A DNA stretch of 13,743 nucleotides from Candidatus Bathyarchaeota archaeon. Lineage in GTDB: Archaea > Thermoproteota > Bathyarchaeia > TCS64. Position numbers and translations under genes: made by a program. This document shows positions 6,336-13,269 of the stretch, piece after piece. Each line of letters starts with the position of its first letter. Within the stretch, counting starts at the first letter, position 1. The notes beneath the pieces were generated by a model. It was given only the letters and a program-made list of their open reading frames with translations. It searched no databases and was not told the origin of the DNA. The DNA lies in contig JABXKY010000143.1 in the NCBI GenBank assembly GCA_013619005.1, positions 1 to 13,743 on the forward strand, written 5' to 3'.

Positions 6336-8087
6336 ATGCTCTTCGACACACTGGTTGAGACCTATAACAAGCTCGAGTCCACCACCAAGAGACTTGAGAT
6401 GACTGACATCCTTACGGACCTCTTCAAGATAGCCGACTCGAGGAACATCGACAAGATCATCTACATGACGCAGGGCAAGATACACCCCGACTGGAAAGGT
6501 GAGCCCGAGATAGGCATGGCCGAGAAGATGGTCAAGGAGACATTGATCCGGGTTACCGGGTTGAAGAAGGCAAAGGTCGAATCACTCGTACAGAATCTCG
6601 GTGATATCGGCCTCGCTGCGGAGGAGGCCATGGCCAATAAAACCCAGAGCGGCTTCTTCTCAAGGCAGCTCACCGTGGTCGATATCTACAATGGCCTTGA
6701 TAACATAGCGAAGCGCAGCGGAACCGGAAGCGCAAAACAGAAGATGGATCTTCTGGGGAGCCTGATAACTGATTCAAGCCCGATGGGGGCGAGATACCTG
6801 TCAAGAATGGTCGAGGGTAAACTGCGCCTGGGAATAGGCGACATGACCATTCTCGATGCATTGGCACAGGCCTTCACGGGCTCGAAGGATAAACGACCCG
6901 AGCTTGAACGCGCGTACAACCTGAGCAGCGACCTAGGGGCGGTAGCCATCGCACTTGTCGATGATGGATTAGATGGGATACTCAACTTCAAAATACGCGC
7001 AGGGGCGCCCATCAGGGTCATGGCGGCCCAGAGACTCTCGAACGCCGAGGAGATAATCGAGAAGCTTGGCGGTCACTGCTCAGCCGAGTACAAGCTGGAC
7101 GGTGAGCGGTTTCAGATCCACAAGGACGGAGACGTCGTCAATATCTTCAGCAGGCGCCTTGAGAACATCACCCACATGTACCCTGACGCCGTGAAGCTGA
7201 CCATCGAGCACATCAAGGTTGATAAGGCGATCATCGAGGGCGAGGCCGTGGCGTACAACCCGGATAACGGAGACGATATGCCGTTCCAGACACTGATGCA
7301 AAGGCGTCGTAAATACAAGATCGAGGAGATGATGGCCAAGATACCTGTCAGGGTTTACCTCTTTGACTGTCTGTACGACGGCGAGGATCTAACCCTCAAA
7401 CCTTACCCGCACAGGATTGAGAGGCTTGATACCATTACAGACCCCACCGACGAGTTCAAGCCCGTTGAAAGGCTTGAGACCAGCGACCCCGAGGAACTTG
7501 ACAGGTTCTTCCAGCAGAGTCTAGCCGAGGGAACCGAGGGCCTGATAGTGAAATCCACGTCAGACGAGTCCATTTACCGCGCCGGAGCGCGCTCATGGCT
7601 CTGGGTAAAGCTCAAGCGGAGTTACCAGAGCAAGATGCAGGACCACGTCGACCTGGCGGTGGTGGGCGCATTCTACGGCAGGGGCAGGAGGGCCGGAAAC
7701 TACGGCGCGTTGCTTGTCGCTGCGTATGATCCATCCGATGATAAATTCAAGACAGTGTGCAAGGTAGGCACAGGGTTCACTGATGAAAACCTTGAGGAGA
7801 TGCCAGCGCGCTTAGACCAGTACCAGGTTGATGTAAAGCCCGCTAACGTAGATTCACTACTAGAGGCGGAGGTCTGGTTTGACCCAATAGTCGTCATGGA
7901 GGTCCTCGGTGATGAGATCACCGCAAGCCCGTTACACCTGGCAGCCTTCGGTGAGATAAGGAAGGAAGCTGGGCTCGCTATTCGTTTCCCCCGGTTCACC
8001 AGGTGGAGGGAGGACAAGTCGGCCGACGAGGTGACACAAGTGGGTGAGATACTTGACATGTACAACGCCCAGCTGAAAACCCTCTGA
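6336..8087 (+). CDS. lig: ATP-dependent DNA ligase
   Basis: A 583-residue archaeal/eukaryotic-type replicative DNA ligase that seals nicks in replication and repair. The order is an N-terminal DNA-binding domain (about 1-210), a nucleotidyltransferase domain and a C-terminal OB-fold. The motif I adenylation lysine is K253 in KLDGER. Motif III is FSRRLE (from 271), motif IV EGEAVAY (301-307), motif V EGLIVKS (401-407, K406), and WVKLK at 423-427 follows. All key residues are intact. QSGFF (104-108) in the DNA-binding domain sits where the PCNA-binding QKSFF of Pyrococcus ligase is found, so PCNA docking is likely. Length is normal for the family. The start at ATG 6336 follows a TATA-like element; the upstream ATG at 6323 is in another frame. 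Confidence 0.96.
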   Translation: MLFDTLVETYNKLESTTKRLEMTDILTDLFKIADSRNIDKIIYMTQGKIHPDWKGEPEIGMAEKMVKETLIRVTGLKKAKVESLVQNLGDIGLAAEEAMANKTQSGFFSRQLTVVDIYNGLDNIAKRSGTGSAKQKMDLLGSLITDSSPMGARYLSRMVEGKLRLGIGDMTILDALAQAFTGSKDKRPELERAYNLSSDLGAVAIALVDDGLDGILNFKIRAGAPIRVMAAQRLSNAEEIIEKLGGHCSAEYKLDGERFQIHKDGDVVNIFSRRLENITHMYPDAVKLTIEHIKVDKAIIEGEAVAYNPDNGDDMPFQTLMQRRRKYKIEEMMAKIPVRVYLFDCLYDGEDLTLKPYPHRIERLDTITDPTDEFKPVERLETSDPEELDRFFQQSLAEGTEGLIVKSTSDESIYRAGARSWLWVKLKRSYQSKMQDHVDLAVVGAFYGRGRRAGNYGALLVAAYDPSDDKFKTVCKVGTGFTDENLEEMPARLDQYQVDVKPANVDSLLEAEVWFDPIVVMEVLGDEITASPLHLAAFGEIRKEAGLAIRFPRFTRWREDKSADEVTQVGEILDMYNAQLKTL

Positions 8088-8092
8088 GGAAG

Positions 8093-8100
8093 CATTATAC
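8093..8100 (+). promoter_or_regulatory. TATA-box-like promoter element for the M20 hydrolase
   Basis: CATTATAC follows the ligase stop codon and is centred about 35 bases upstream of the TTG start at 8132. This implies a leader of a few bases and no Shine-Dalgarno site. Confidence 0.45.
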
Positions 8101-8131
8101 GGGGTCATCTCCATACTCTGGTGTTTCAACA

Positions 8132-9292
8132 TTGATTGACCTACTCAAGAAACTGGACGATTCTTACACGATTCAGTTAAGTGAGGAGATGATAGCCATC
8201 CCCTCCGTCACCGGCGACGAGGAGGCACTCGCCCTCTACATCAAGGACAAGCTTGAGAGCTACGGGATGGAGATCGAGCTCAATTACGTTTCACCCGGGA
8301 GGCCCAACGTCCACGGTGTGTTGAAGGGATCGAAGCCTGGGAAGAGGCTGGATTATAACGCCCACACCGACACGGTCCCCGCGGGTGACGACTGGTTAAC
8401 TGACCCATTCAAGGCTGTCATCAAGGACGGCAAGCTCTACGGAAGGGGCGCCTGCGACATGAAGACGGGAATCGCCTGCTCATTGAACATGCTGAAAGCG
8501 GTAGCTGATAGTGGAGTTGAATTCAATGGAGAGTTGAGCTTCAGTGGTGTGGTGGACCAGGAGGCAACCGATATCGGGGCTTGGGCCATGATGGAGCAGG
8601 AGAAATGGCGGTCACTCGATGGGGTAGTCCTCACGTACAGTTATTGCGGGGACGAGACCAAGCCCATCCCCCTTGGGTTGACGGGAAAGGTTCTCTACAA
8701 CATTAACGTCAAGGGCAAGGCGGCACACGGGTTTAGGCCTCACCTCGGTGTGAATGCAGTTGAGGACGCGGCAAGGATCATCGCAAACCTGGACAAGCTA
8801 AAACTCATGGAACACCCCGACTTTGGAACAGGGACAGTCTGCACACTGAAGACTGAGGGAGGTTACAAGAAGTACAGCGTCGTGGTCCCGGAGAGCGCGA
8901 GGTTCGAGGTCAACAGGCTCCTGGTTCCAGGTGAGACCATCCAGTACACGTTAGACGACATGAAGAGGCTTGTAGGCTCTCTTGGCCTAAAATCCGAGGT
9001 CGACGTGGGCGTAAAGCCCCCCAAGTACGAGCCTTACACGAGTTCTAGGAATGAGCCACTGATGAAGATGCTTCACAAGGCATACGAGATCGTCATGGGC
9101 GTGGAACCACTATACGAGCACGCCTACGGCATCACCAACGCCAACATCTTCCAGGGAGAGCAGGGGATCCCATGCATCCACATAGGCCCCCAGAGGGGGG
9201 GAGCCCACCAGCCTAACGAGCACGTCAAGCTTGAGTGGCTTCCGCCTGTATCCGAGATGTACACGAGGATAGCCATGGCGTACCTCAACTAA
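8132..9292 (+). CDS. M20-family metallohydrolase (ArgE/DapE/CPG2-like)
   Basis: A 386-residue member of the M20 peptidase/deacylase family, which uses two zinc ions to cleave amide bonds of amino-acid derivatives or small peptides. Metal-site residues visible are H78 and D80 in HTDTVPAGD, D109 in GRGACDMKTG, E144, and H359 in GAHQPNEH near the C terminus. The dimerisation-domain region (KAAHGFRPHLGVNA) is also recognisable. The usual DEE, whose first Glu is the catalytic base, reads DQE here: Q143 stands at that place. If real, this would weaken or change the chemistry. Substrate cannot be assigned. The start is TTG 8132, because the GTG at 8121 runs into a stop in its frame. The tRNA-binding protein gene begins about 30 bases downstream. 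Confidence 0.88.
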   Translation: MIDLLKKLDDSYTIQLSEEMIAIPSVTGDEEALALYIKDKLESYGMEIELNYVSPGRPNVHGVLKGSKPGKRLDYNAHTDTVPAGDDWLTDPFKAVIKDGKLYGRGACDMKTGIACSLNMLKAVADSGVEFNGELSFSGVVDQEATDIGAWAMMEQEKWRSLDGVVLTYSYCGDETKPIPLGLTGKVLYNINVKGKAAHGFRPHLGVNAVEDAARIIANLDKLKLMEHPDFGTGTVCTLKTEGGYKKYSVVVPESARFEVNRLLVPGETIQYTLDDMKRLVGSLGLKSEVDVGVKPPKYEPYTSSRNEPLMKMLHKAYEIVMGVEPLYEHAYGITNANIFQGEQGIPCIHIGPQRGGAHQPNEHVKLEWLPPVSEMYTRIAMAYLN

Positions 9293-9294
9293 CC

Positions 9295-9302
9295 CTTATA
9301 TT
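9295..9302 (+). promoter_or_regulatory. TATA-box-like promoter element for the tRNA-binding protein
   Basis: CTTATATT lies just past the M20 stop codon, centred about 24 bases before TTG 9322 and 33 before TTG 9331. It supports one of these two starts and argues against the longer frame reaching back into the M20 gene. Confidence 0.5.
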
Positions 9303-9321
9303 CTATCATGGCAGCCAGTTT

Positions 9322-9663
9322 TTGATTAAGTTGCCAGAGGAACTAGCGTACAAGGATTTCAAGAAACTGGATATCCGGATCGGGACCGTCGAGTCATGCG
9401 AGAAGGTGGAAGGCTCAGACAAGCTTTACAGGCTCATAGTGGACTGCGGCGAGGACGAGCCCAGGCAGATACTGAGCAGCCTCGTGGACTGGTACACCGC
9501 CGAGGAGCTGATCGGTAAGGTTATACCCGTCCTTGTGAACCTGAAGGCGGCCAAGATATTCGGCCAGATGAGCTATGGTATGCTCCTTGCAGCCGAGGTT
9601 AGGGATGAGTGTGTCCTTTTAACGACTGATAGGGTAATCCAGAACGGCGCTAGGATCACCTAG
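9322..9663 (+). CDS. Stand-alone tRNA-binding OB-fold protein (MetRS-beta-like)
   Basis: A 113-residue protein consisting almost wholly of the EMAP/Trbp111-type tRNA-binding domain. The opening YKDFKKLDIRIGTV matches the first strand of this domain in methionyl-tRNA synthetase C termini and in stand-alone beta subunits. SDKLYRLIVDCGE, then VNLKAAKIFGQMSYGMLLAAE, are further landmarks. In archaea such proteins bind tRNA non-specifically and can assist MetRS acting elsewhere in the genome; the MetRS catalytic part is not in this window. The start is TTG 9322, with TTG 9331 as alternative; the open frame continues upstream to 9235 but that part overlaps the M20 gene and lies above the TATA-like element. 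Confidence 0.85.
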   Translation: MIKLPEELAYKDFKKLDIRIGTVESCEKVEGSDKLYRLIVDCGEDEPRQILSSLVDWYTAEELIGKVIPVLVNLKAAKIFGQMSYGMLLAAEVRDECVLLTTDRVIQNGARIT

Positions 9664-9666
9664 CAG

Positions 9667-9674
9667 TTTTTATT
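9667..9674 (+). promoter_or_regulatory. TATA-box-like promoter element for the DsrE-like/flavoprotein pair
   Basis: TTTTATTA is centred about 32 bases before TTG 9703, shortly after the previous stop codon. It probably drives both the DsrE-like gene and the iron-sulfur flavoprotein gene, which lack space for a promoter between them. Confidence 0.45.
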
Positions 9675-9702
9675 AGACCGTTCTGATGAAAACCTGATAA
9701 AA

Positions 9703-10035
9703 TTGAGTTCAAAACTGCTTGTTGTCATCGCTACAGGAGATAAGGCGAAGGCCCTTACGGGGCTTATGTACGCCAAGAACGCCATCCTGAGAAAATGGAT
9801 GGATGATGTCAAGGTCGTCTATTTCGGTCCATCAGAGCAGCTGATGTACAGCGATCCCGATGTCGCCAACGCTGCGATTGAGATAGCTGGAATGGGTGAA
9901 ACCTTTGCCTGTAAGGCTATCAGTGACAGGGAAGGGATCAGCGAGAAGATCGACGGGATGGGCGTGAAAGTTGAGTACGTTGGCACCATCATCAGCGATT
10001 ACATTAAAGACGGCTACGCGCCGATGGTCTGGTAG
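9703..10035 (+). CDS. DsrE/DsrF-like family protein
   Basis: A 110-residue protein with the DsrE-like fold: an N-terminal strand LLVVIATGD, a helix containing the ALTGLMYAKNAI segment, a VKVVYFGPSEQL strand, and a VEYVGTIISDYIKDGY end. DsrE-type proteins take part in sulfur transfer, but many archaeal members are uncharacterised. A single Cys lies in ETFACKAISD near the middle, at about the place where sulfur-carrier members have a reactive Cys; whether it is that residue is uncertain. The start is TTG 9703. The gene stops 2 bases before the iron-sulfur flavoprotein start, so the two are almost certainly one operon and may act in the same redox step. Confidence 0.75.
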   Translation: MSSKLLVVIATGDKAKALTGLMYAKNAILRKWMDDVKVVYFGPSEQLMYSDPDVANAAIEIAGMGETFACKAISDREGISEKIDGMGVKVEYVGTIISDYIKDGYAPMVW

Positions 10036-10037
10036 AT

Positions 10038-10697
10038 ATGATTCTTGGGATAAGCGCAAGCGGCAGACAGGAGACCCGCGACGAGTCAGGGAGGCTCCTG
10101 AAGGGGGTCAACGACCACATGGTCAAGTACGTTCTTGAGAAGACTGGCGAGCCCTTCGAGTACGTGAGCCTCGCAGGCAAGAGGATTAGCGGATGCCAGG
10201 CGTGCCTAGCATGCGCGAAGGACAACGTGTGCGTTGTCGATGACGACTGGGCAGCAATCAGGGACAAGATGTTCGAGGCGGACGCTGTGGTGTTCGGTGC
10301 TCCAAACTACTATGGGACCATCAATGCACATGGCCACGCCTTCCTTGAGAGGACCTTCAGCCTGCGCCACAGGGAGGCTTTTCCCCTCGCGGGTAAGCTG
10401 AACGCGATCGTCGCATCAGGGAGGGTTGAGGATAACCCAGCGGAAAAATTCATCCGCCAGATGTTCAGGAGCAACTACATGGCCGAACCAGTAGGAGTCG
10501 TCCATGTCAGTGGCATAGCCCAGTGTTATACATGCGGATTCGGAGAAAAGTGCGCCGCGGGGGCCGTTGTCAGCAGGCACGGTTTCCTTGACGAGATCCA
10601 GCCCTGGATGATTCCCCAGGTCCAGCCCGAGGTCTACAAGAAGGCCGATATCCTAGCCCAGAGACTGGGCTCGGTGGTTAGAAACAACAAAAAGTAG
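10038..10697 (+). CDS. Iron-sulfur flavoprotein (NADPH-dependent FMN reductase-like)
   Basis: A 219-residue flavodoxin-fold protein. The N terminus ILGISASGR is the FMN phosphate-binding loop of the FMN reductase family. The compact cluster C53-x2-C56-x2-C59-x5-C65 fits the 4Fe-4S motif of Methanosarcina Isf-type proteins. FGAPNYYGTINAH contributes the second flavin-binding loop. A second cysteine group, CYTCGFGEKC, lies near residue 160. Isf proteins move electrons between ferredoxin-type donors and oxygen, peroxide or other acceptors; the partner here is unknown. The ATG lies 2 bases after the DsrE-like stop. Its stop codon sits inside a hairpin shared with the convergent flavoprotein gene. 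Confidence 0.85.
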   Translation: MILGISASGRQETRDESGRLLKGVNDHMVKYVLEKTGEPFEYVSLAGKRISGCQACLACAKDNVCVVDDDWAAIRDKMFEADAVVFGAPNYYGTINAHGHAFLERTFSLRHREAFPLAGKLNAIVASGRVEDNPAEKFIRQMFRSNYMAEPVGVVHVSGIAQCYTCGFGEKCAAGAVVSRHGFLDEIQPWMIPQVQPEVYKKADILAQRLGSVVRNNKK

Positions 10698-10710
10698 GGA
10701 TATTTCCCTA
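10695..10710. terminator. Hairpin spanning both stop codons of convergent genes
   Basis: TAGGGA-TATT-TCCCTA forms a perfect 6-bp stem with a 4-base loop. The plus-strand gene's TAG stop is the left edge and the minus-strand gene's TAG stop is the right edge. Pyrimidine-rich TCTTCTTCTC follows on the plus strand and an A-rich run precedes it, which becomes T-rich on the minus strand. It could act as a bidirectional terminator or 3'-end stabiliser. Confidence 0.45.
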
Positions 10711-12120
10711 TCTTCTTCTCTGCGCGCCCGCGAGTCTGCGTAGCGCCACATCGGTCGCCATCAGTAGAGGGTCATATAGCTCTGATACTGGTGGACAGTA
10801 GGCCAGCTCGACTGACGCGAACTCCTCAAGGGTCATGCCCTTCCTTATGCCCAGTGCGATCATGTTGATCCTCCAGTCAGTTCCCTCGTTGCCGATGGAT
10901 TGCCCCCCTAGTATCTTGCCGGTCTCGGCGTCGGCAATTATCTTGATGCTTATGTCCTTGGCTCCCGGGATCCAGGTGGGCTTGTTCATAGTGTTCGCCC
11001 TTCCGCCTATTACTTTGTACCCCGCCGCCTCCGCCATTGACGAGTTATACCCCGTCGCGGATACCTCCAGGTCTCCGACTGAGGTAACGAAGGTGCCTAG
11101 TGTGCCCTCGTATTCCTTGTCTCCTCCCGCTGCGTTTACTCCCGCTACCATAGCCTGCCTGTAGGCTGTGGTCGCTAATGCGATTCTCGCGGGCGAGTCG
11201 TCTATCATGTTGTGTGTCCAGCAGTTGTCCCCGATGGCGTAGATGTTTGGCACGTTTGTCTCCATTTTCTTGTTTGTCTTGATGCTTCCTCTTTCACACT
11301 CGATGCCTGCCTCCTTGGCGAGGTCGATGTTGCTGTCGACGCCTGCTGCCATGACGACGAAATCGACTGGGATAACCTCCCCGCCTATGGTGACAGATTC
11401 CACTTTCTCGTTTAGGTTTACGCTGTCGATTCCCTTTCCGAAGTAGACGTTTAGGCCCTTCTCCAGCAGGTGTTCCGTTAATATCTTGCCAATGTCTGGG
11501 TCTAGATTTCTGGGCAGGGATGGCTCGCTGCGCTTTGTTATGTGGACCTCGACTCCAAGGTGTTTCAGGGCGAGTGCTATCTCCATGCCGATGGCTCCTC
11601 CTCCTATGACGGCGGCGGTCTTGGATTTCAGCGCCACATCCCTAAGTATCTCGCCTTCTTCAGGGGTAGTTACGACGTACATGCCCCTTCCCATGGACTC
11701 TTTGGCGCCTGGAACCGGTAGAATCTTTGACCTGCTTCCGGTGGCCAGGATAAGTTTGTCGTACTCCAGCCACTCCTCCTCTCCGGTCTCCAGGTTCTTT
11801 ACCTTGACCTTCTTTCCCTCGGCATCGACCTCGGTCGCCTCGTGCTGGAGCCTTATCTGGAGGCTCCTAGTGGTGGGAACGCTGTGTTTCAGCTCCTCGA
11901 ATGATCCCACCATGCCCTCGATGGCGTAGGGTATCCCGCAGGGGCTGAACATGTGGTAGTCCCGCTTTTCGATGATGGTGATCTGTGTCTTCCTGTTAAA
12001 CCGCTGGGCGGCCCTTGAGGCGTATAGGCCTCCTGTTCCTAGTCCTATGATGAGGATCTTGGGTGCGTCTTGGCTCATGGTTAAACATCCATTATATGAT
12101 GCCTGATAATATCTGTGCAT
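10708..12120 (-). CDS. CoA-disulfide reductase/NADH oxidase-like flavoprotein
   Basis: About 470 residues (456 from the inner ATG at 12078). It belongs to the FAD-dependent pyridine nucleotide-disulfide oxidoreductases with a single redox cysteine. Seen in order: the FAD loop GLGTGGLYASRAA, SPCGIPY with the redox Cys (codon at 11938-11940), the NAD(P)H-binding loop VIGGGAIGMEIA, the FAD-ribityl motif YAIGDN, and the C-terminal dimerisation domain ending in YCPPVSELYDPL. Such enzymes reduce CoA disulfides, persulfides or polysulfide, or oxidise NADH; which applies cannot be told. The outer ATG 12120 lies 26 bases from a TATA-like element, while ATG 12078 gives an N terminus more like relatives; the choice is open. 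It faces the iron-sulfur flavoprotein gene with 10 bases between. Confidence 0.85.
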   Translation of the reverse strand: MHRYYQASYNGCLTMSQDAPKILIIGLGTGGLYASRAAQRFNRKTQITIIEKRDYHMFSPCGIPYAIEGMVGSFEELKHSVPTTRSLQIRLQHEATEVDAEGKKVKVKNLETGEEEWLEYDKLILATGSRSKILPVPGAKESMGRGMYVVTTPEEGEILRDVALKSKTAAVIGGGAIGMEIALALKHLGVEVHITKRSEPSLPRNLDPDIGKILTEHLLEKGLNVYFGKGIDSVNLNEKVESVTIGGEVIPVDFVVMAAGVDSNIDLAKEAGIECERGSIKTNKKMETNVPNIYAIGDNCWTHNMIDDSPARIALATTAYRQAMVAGVNAAGGDKEYEGTLGTFVTSVGDLEVSATGYNSSMAEAAGYKVIGGRANTMNKPTWIPGAKDISIKIIADAETGKILGGQSIGNEGTDWRINMIALGIRKGMTLEEFASVELAYCPPVSELYDPLLMATDVALRRLAGAQRRR

Positions 12121-12141
12121 CCGCTTAAGTCGTTAACTATA

Positions 12142-12151
12142 GAATATAGTA
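12142..12151 (-). promoter_or_regulatory. TATA-box-like promoter element for the disulfide-reductase-like gene
   Basis: On the minus strand this reads TACTATATTC, centred about 26 bases upstream of ATG 12120. A second AT-rich element (CATATAAT, 12091-12098) lies too close to ATG 12078 to serve that start. Confidence 0.45.
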
Positions 12152-12161
12152 AAATTTGGGG

Positions 12162-12344
12162 TTACTTTTTCTTTTTGAGGTACCAGGTTTCGCCCTTGGG
12201 GCTTGTGGTTATCTCGAAGTTCGGGTTGTAGTGGAGCATCTCCTTGACGAACTCCCTCATTGTGGCCTTGGTGCCGTCGCTTCTGGTGATCTTCTCGTCT
12301 AGGTCGATGGTTACCCTCTTTCCCTTGTCCAGGTCTATGTCCAT
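12162..12344 (-). CDS. Small charged hypothetical protein, 60 aa
   Basis: Not recognised. The 60 residues are highly charged: an acidic/basic N-terminal half with two IDLD repeats (residues 3-6 and 13-16), a helix-like TMREFVKEMLHYNP, a strand NFEITTSP, and a basic KKKK end. No signal peptide, membrane segment or Cys. It looks like a compact soluble domain, perhaps nucleic-acid binding (inference from the basic tail). The start at ATG 12344 lies about 36 bases downstream of an AT-rich promoter-like element. Codon use resembles the neighbours, which supports a real gene. Confidence 0.6.
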   Translation of the reverse strand: MDIDLDKGKRVTIDLDEKITRSDGTKATMREFVKEMLHYNPNFEITTSPKGETWYLKKKK

Positions 12345-12374
12345 TATTCTCGAGACTAAGTATGGCTGTGCCTG

Positions 12375-12385
12375 TATTTATTTTA
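12375..12385 (-). promoter_or_regulatory. TATA-box-like element for the 60-aa protein gene
   Basis: On the minus strand this reads TAAAATAAATA, centred about 36 bases upstream of ATG 12344. Confidence 0.4.
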
Positions 12386-12491
12386 GGTGACAGTACGAGG
12401 TGGCCTTGTTCTTGTCTGCCTTATGTCAGGTTACTTGATATAAGGGGAAAAAAGGGCAATGAGTGTTGGTTGAGTTTGTTTTATTGGATGT

Positions 12492-12511
12492 CCGGGTGTC
12501 TTGGTGCCCGG
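12492..12511 (-). terminator. Hairpin directly after the 75-aa gene
   Basis: CCGGG and CCCGG flank a 10-base spacer and abut the stop codon of the minus-strand 75-aa gene (TAG at 12514-12512). No T run follows on the minus strand, so it may be a 3'-end stem rather than a true terminator. Confidence 0.3.
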
Positions 12512-12739
12512 CTATGCCATTATCCGCTTTGTCTCTTCGGTGAGCCTGAGTTTGCACCCGCCGTGCCCGTAGACCCGAACCAGTATGCCCTGCTTGACCA
12601 GTGACTTTCGCTGACGCTCGTTGAAGTGATCGGTGGCCCTTTCCCCTTTCTCTATCTTGAGGAGTTCCTCGCGGTAGAAATCGATGGTGTTGCGCTTGCT
12701 CACGTCGTCGAATGAAAGGTCTTGATTCTCGGAGATCAT
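12512..12739 (-). CDS. Small winged-helix-like protein, 75 aa
   Basis: A 75-residue protein of unknown family. The C-terminal half, RKSLVKQGILVRVYGHGG then CKLRLTEETKRIM, has the helix-strand-turn-strand pattern of a winged-helix wing with a LTEET-type final helix start, as in small archaeal transcription regulators. The N-terminal half is acidic and helical. No metal site is evident (one Cys). DNA binding is inferred from pattern only. ATG 12739 lies 26 bases from an AT-rich element (12761-12770), matching leaderless genes elsewhere in the window. The SWIM protein gene lies upstream on the same strand, separated by a terminator-like hairpin. Confidence 0.55.
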   Translation of the reverse strand: MISENQDLSFDDVSKRNTIDFYREELLKIEKGERATDHFNERQRKSLVKQGILVRVYGHGGCKLRLTEETKRIMA

Positions 12740-12760
12740 CTCGATTTGTCCGTTTTCTTG

Positions 12761-12770
12761 GTTAAATCTT
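12761..12770 (-). promoter_or_regulatory. TATA-box-like element for the 75-aa protein gene
   Basis: On the minus strand this reads AAGATTTAAC, centred 26 bases upstream of ATG 12739. A second AT-rich candidate, CTTTTTAAGC, is at 12781-12790 and overlaps the terminator T run. Confidence 0.4.
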
Positions 12771-12784
12771 TCGAGCCATAGCTT

Positions 12785-12809
12785 AAAAAGTAAACCTTTT
12801 TTGGTTTAC
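12785..12809 (-). terminator. Perfect 7-bp inverted repeat plus T run after the SWIM gene
   Basis: On the minus strand GTAAACC, six A and GGTTTAC form a perfect 7-bp stem, followed by C-free TTTTT. It begins 7 bases after the SWIM gene stop codon. Position and T run suit an intrinsic terminator; the exact palindrome upstream of the 75-aa gene could also be an operator. Confidence 0.55.
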
Positions 12810-12815
12810 AGAGGG

Positions 12816-13055
12816 TTATCGGCGTCTTTTACGCTTTGAGAACATCTCAACGGCAGTTGTGTGGCTGCAGTTTCCCTTGGCCCCGTATCCAGGGCATGTG
12901 CACGCTATGTGGCCTTTCTGGTTGATGACGACGTTGTACGTGCCGTGGTCCCCGATGACGTTATAGTTTCCCGAGTCAAGGAGCTCAACCCTGCCGTCCC
13001 TGACCAGCCTTTTGGCTTTGTCCATGACCTTTACATGAATATAGTTGCGGCTCAT
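12816..13055 (-). CDS. Small SWIM zinc-finger protein
   Basis: A 79-residue protein (83 from TTG 13067). The C-terminal half carries the SWIM signature CxCx8CxH: C52, C54, C63, H65, in ACTCPGYGAKGNCSH. Two short strands (GNYNVIGDHG and TYNVVINQKG) precede it as is usual for SWIM domains, and the tail KRKRRR is strongly basic. SWIM domains bind zinc and mediate DNA or protein contacts; in eukaryotes SWS1-type SWIM proteins work with RAD51 paralogues. A small stand-alone form is known in archaea without a clear role. ATG 13055 lies 26 bases from a TATA-like element (13078-13085); the TTG 13067 and GTG 13064 starts are alternatives. Confidence 0.85.
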   Translation of the reverse strand: MSRNYIHVKVMDKAKRLVRDGRVELLDSGNYNVIGDHGTYNVVINQKGHIACTCPGYGAKGNCSHTTAVEMFSKRKRRR

Positions 13056-13077
13056 TATTTGCACCAATAGACCTTTA

Positions 13078-13085
13078 GATAAATT
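13078..13085 (-). promoter_or_regulatory. TATA-box-like element for the SWIM protein gene
   Basis: On the minus strand this reads AATTTATC, centred 26 bases upstream of ATG 13055. A further element, CTATAAAAAA on the minus strand near 13094-13103, could instead serve TTG 13067. Confidence 0.45.
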
Positions 13086-13210
13086 AATCCGCTTTTTTAT
13101 AGAACTCGGGTGTTATTGTACTTTTCGCGTGCGCACTGTATCTGATTGTTCACCGATGGGATCCTTCAAGGGCTTGGGTAATGGAATAAAAACCTTCGTT
13201 TAGAGGCAAC

Positions 13211-13220
13211 TTACATAAAC
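13211..13220 (+). promoter_or_regulatory. Candidate TATA-like element for the SelA-like gene
   Basis: TTACATAAAC would start transcription near 13242, leaving a leader of about 40 bases that contains the ribosome-binding site. CATATC at 13245-13250 is a competing candidate. The assignment is weak. Confidence 0.25.
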
Positions 13221-13269
13221 TCATTCAATCGCAAAAGCCATAACCATATCCAGTTAATCAATTGTGTCA

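Noticed and set aside
9235..9321. Longer start for the tRNA-binding protein
   Set aside because: It would overlap the M20 gene by nearly 60 bases and begin upstream of the TATA-like element.
12362..12604. Plus-strand 80-aa frame
   Set aside because: It overlaps the promoter of one small minus-strand gene and the coding region of another, and its product shows no domain-like pattern.
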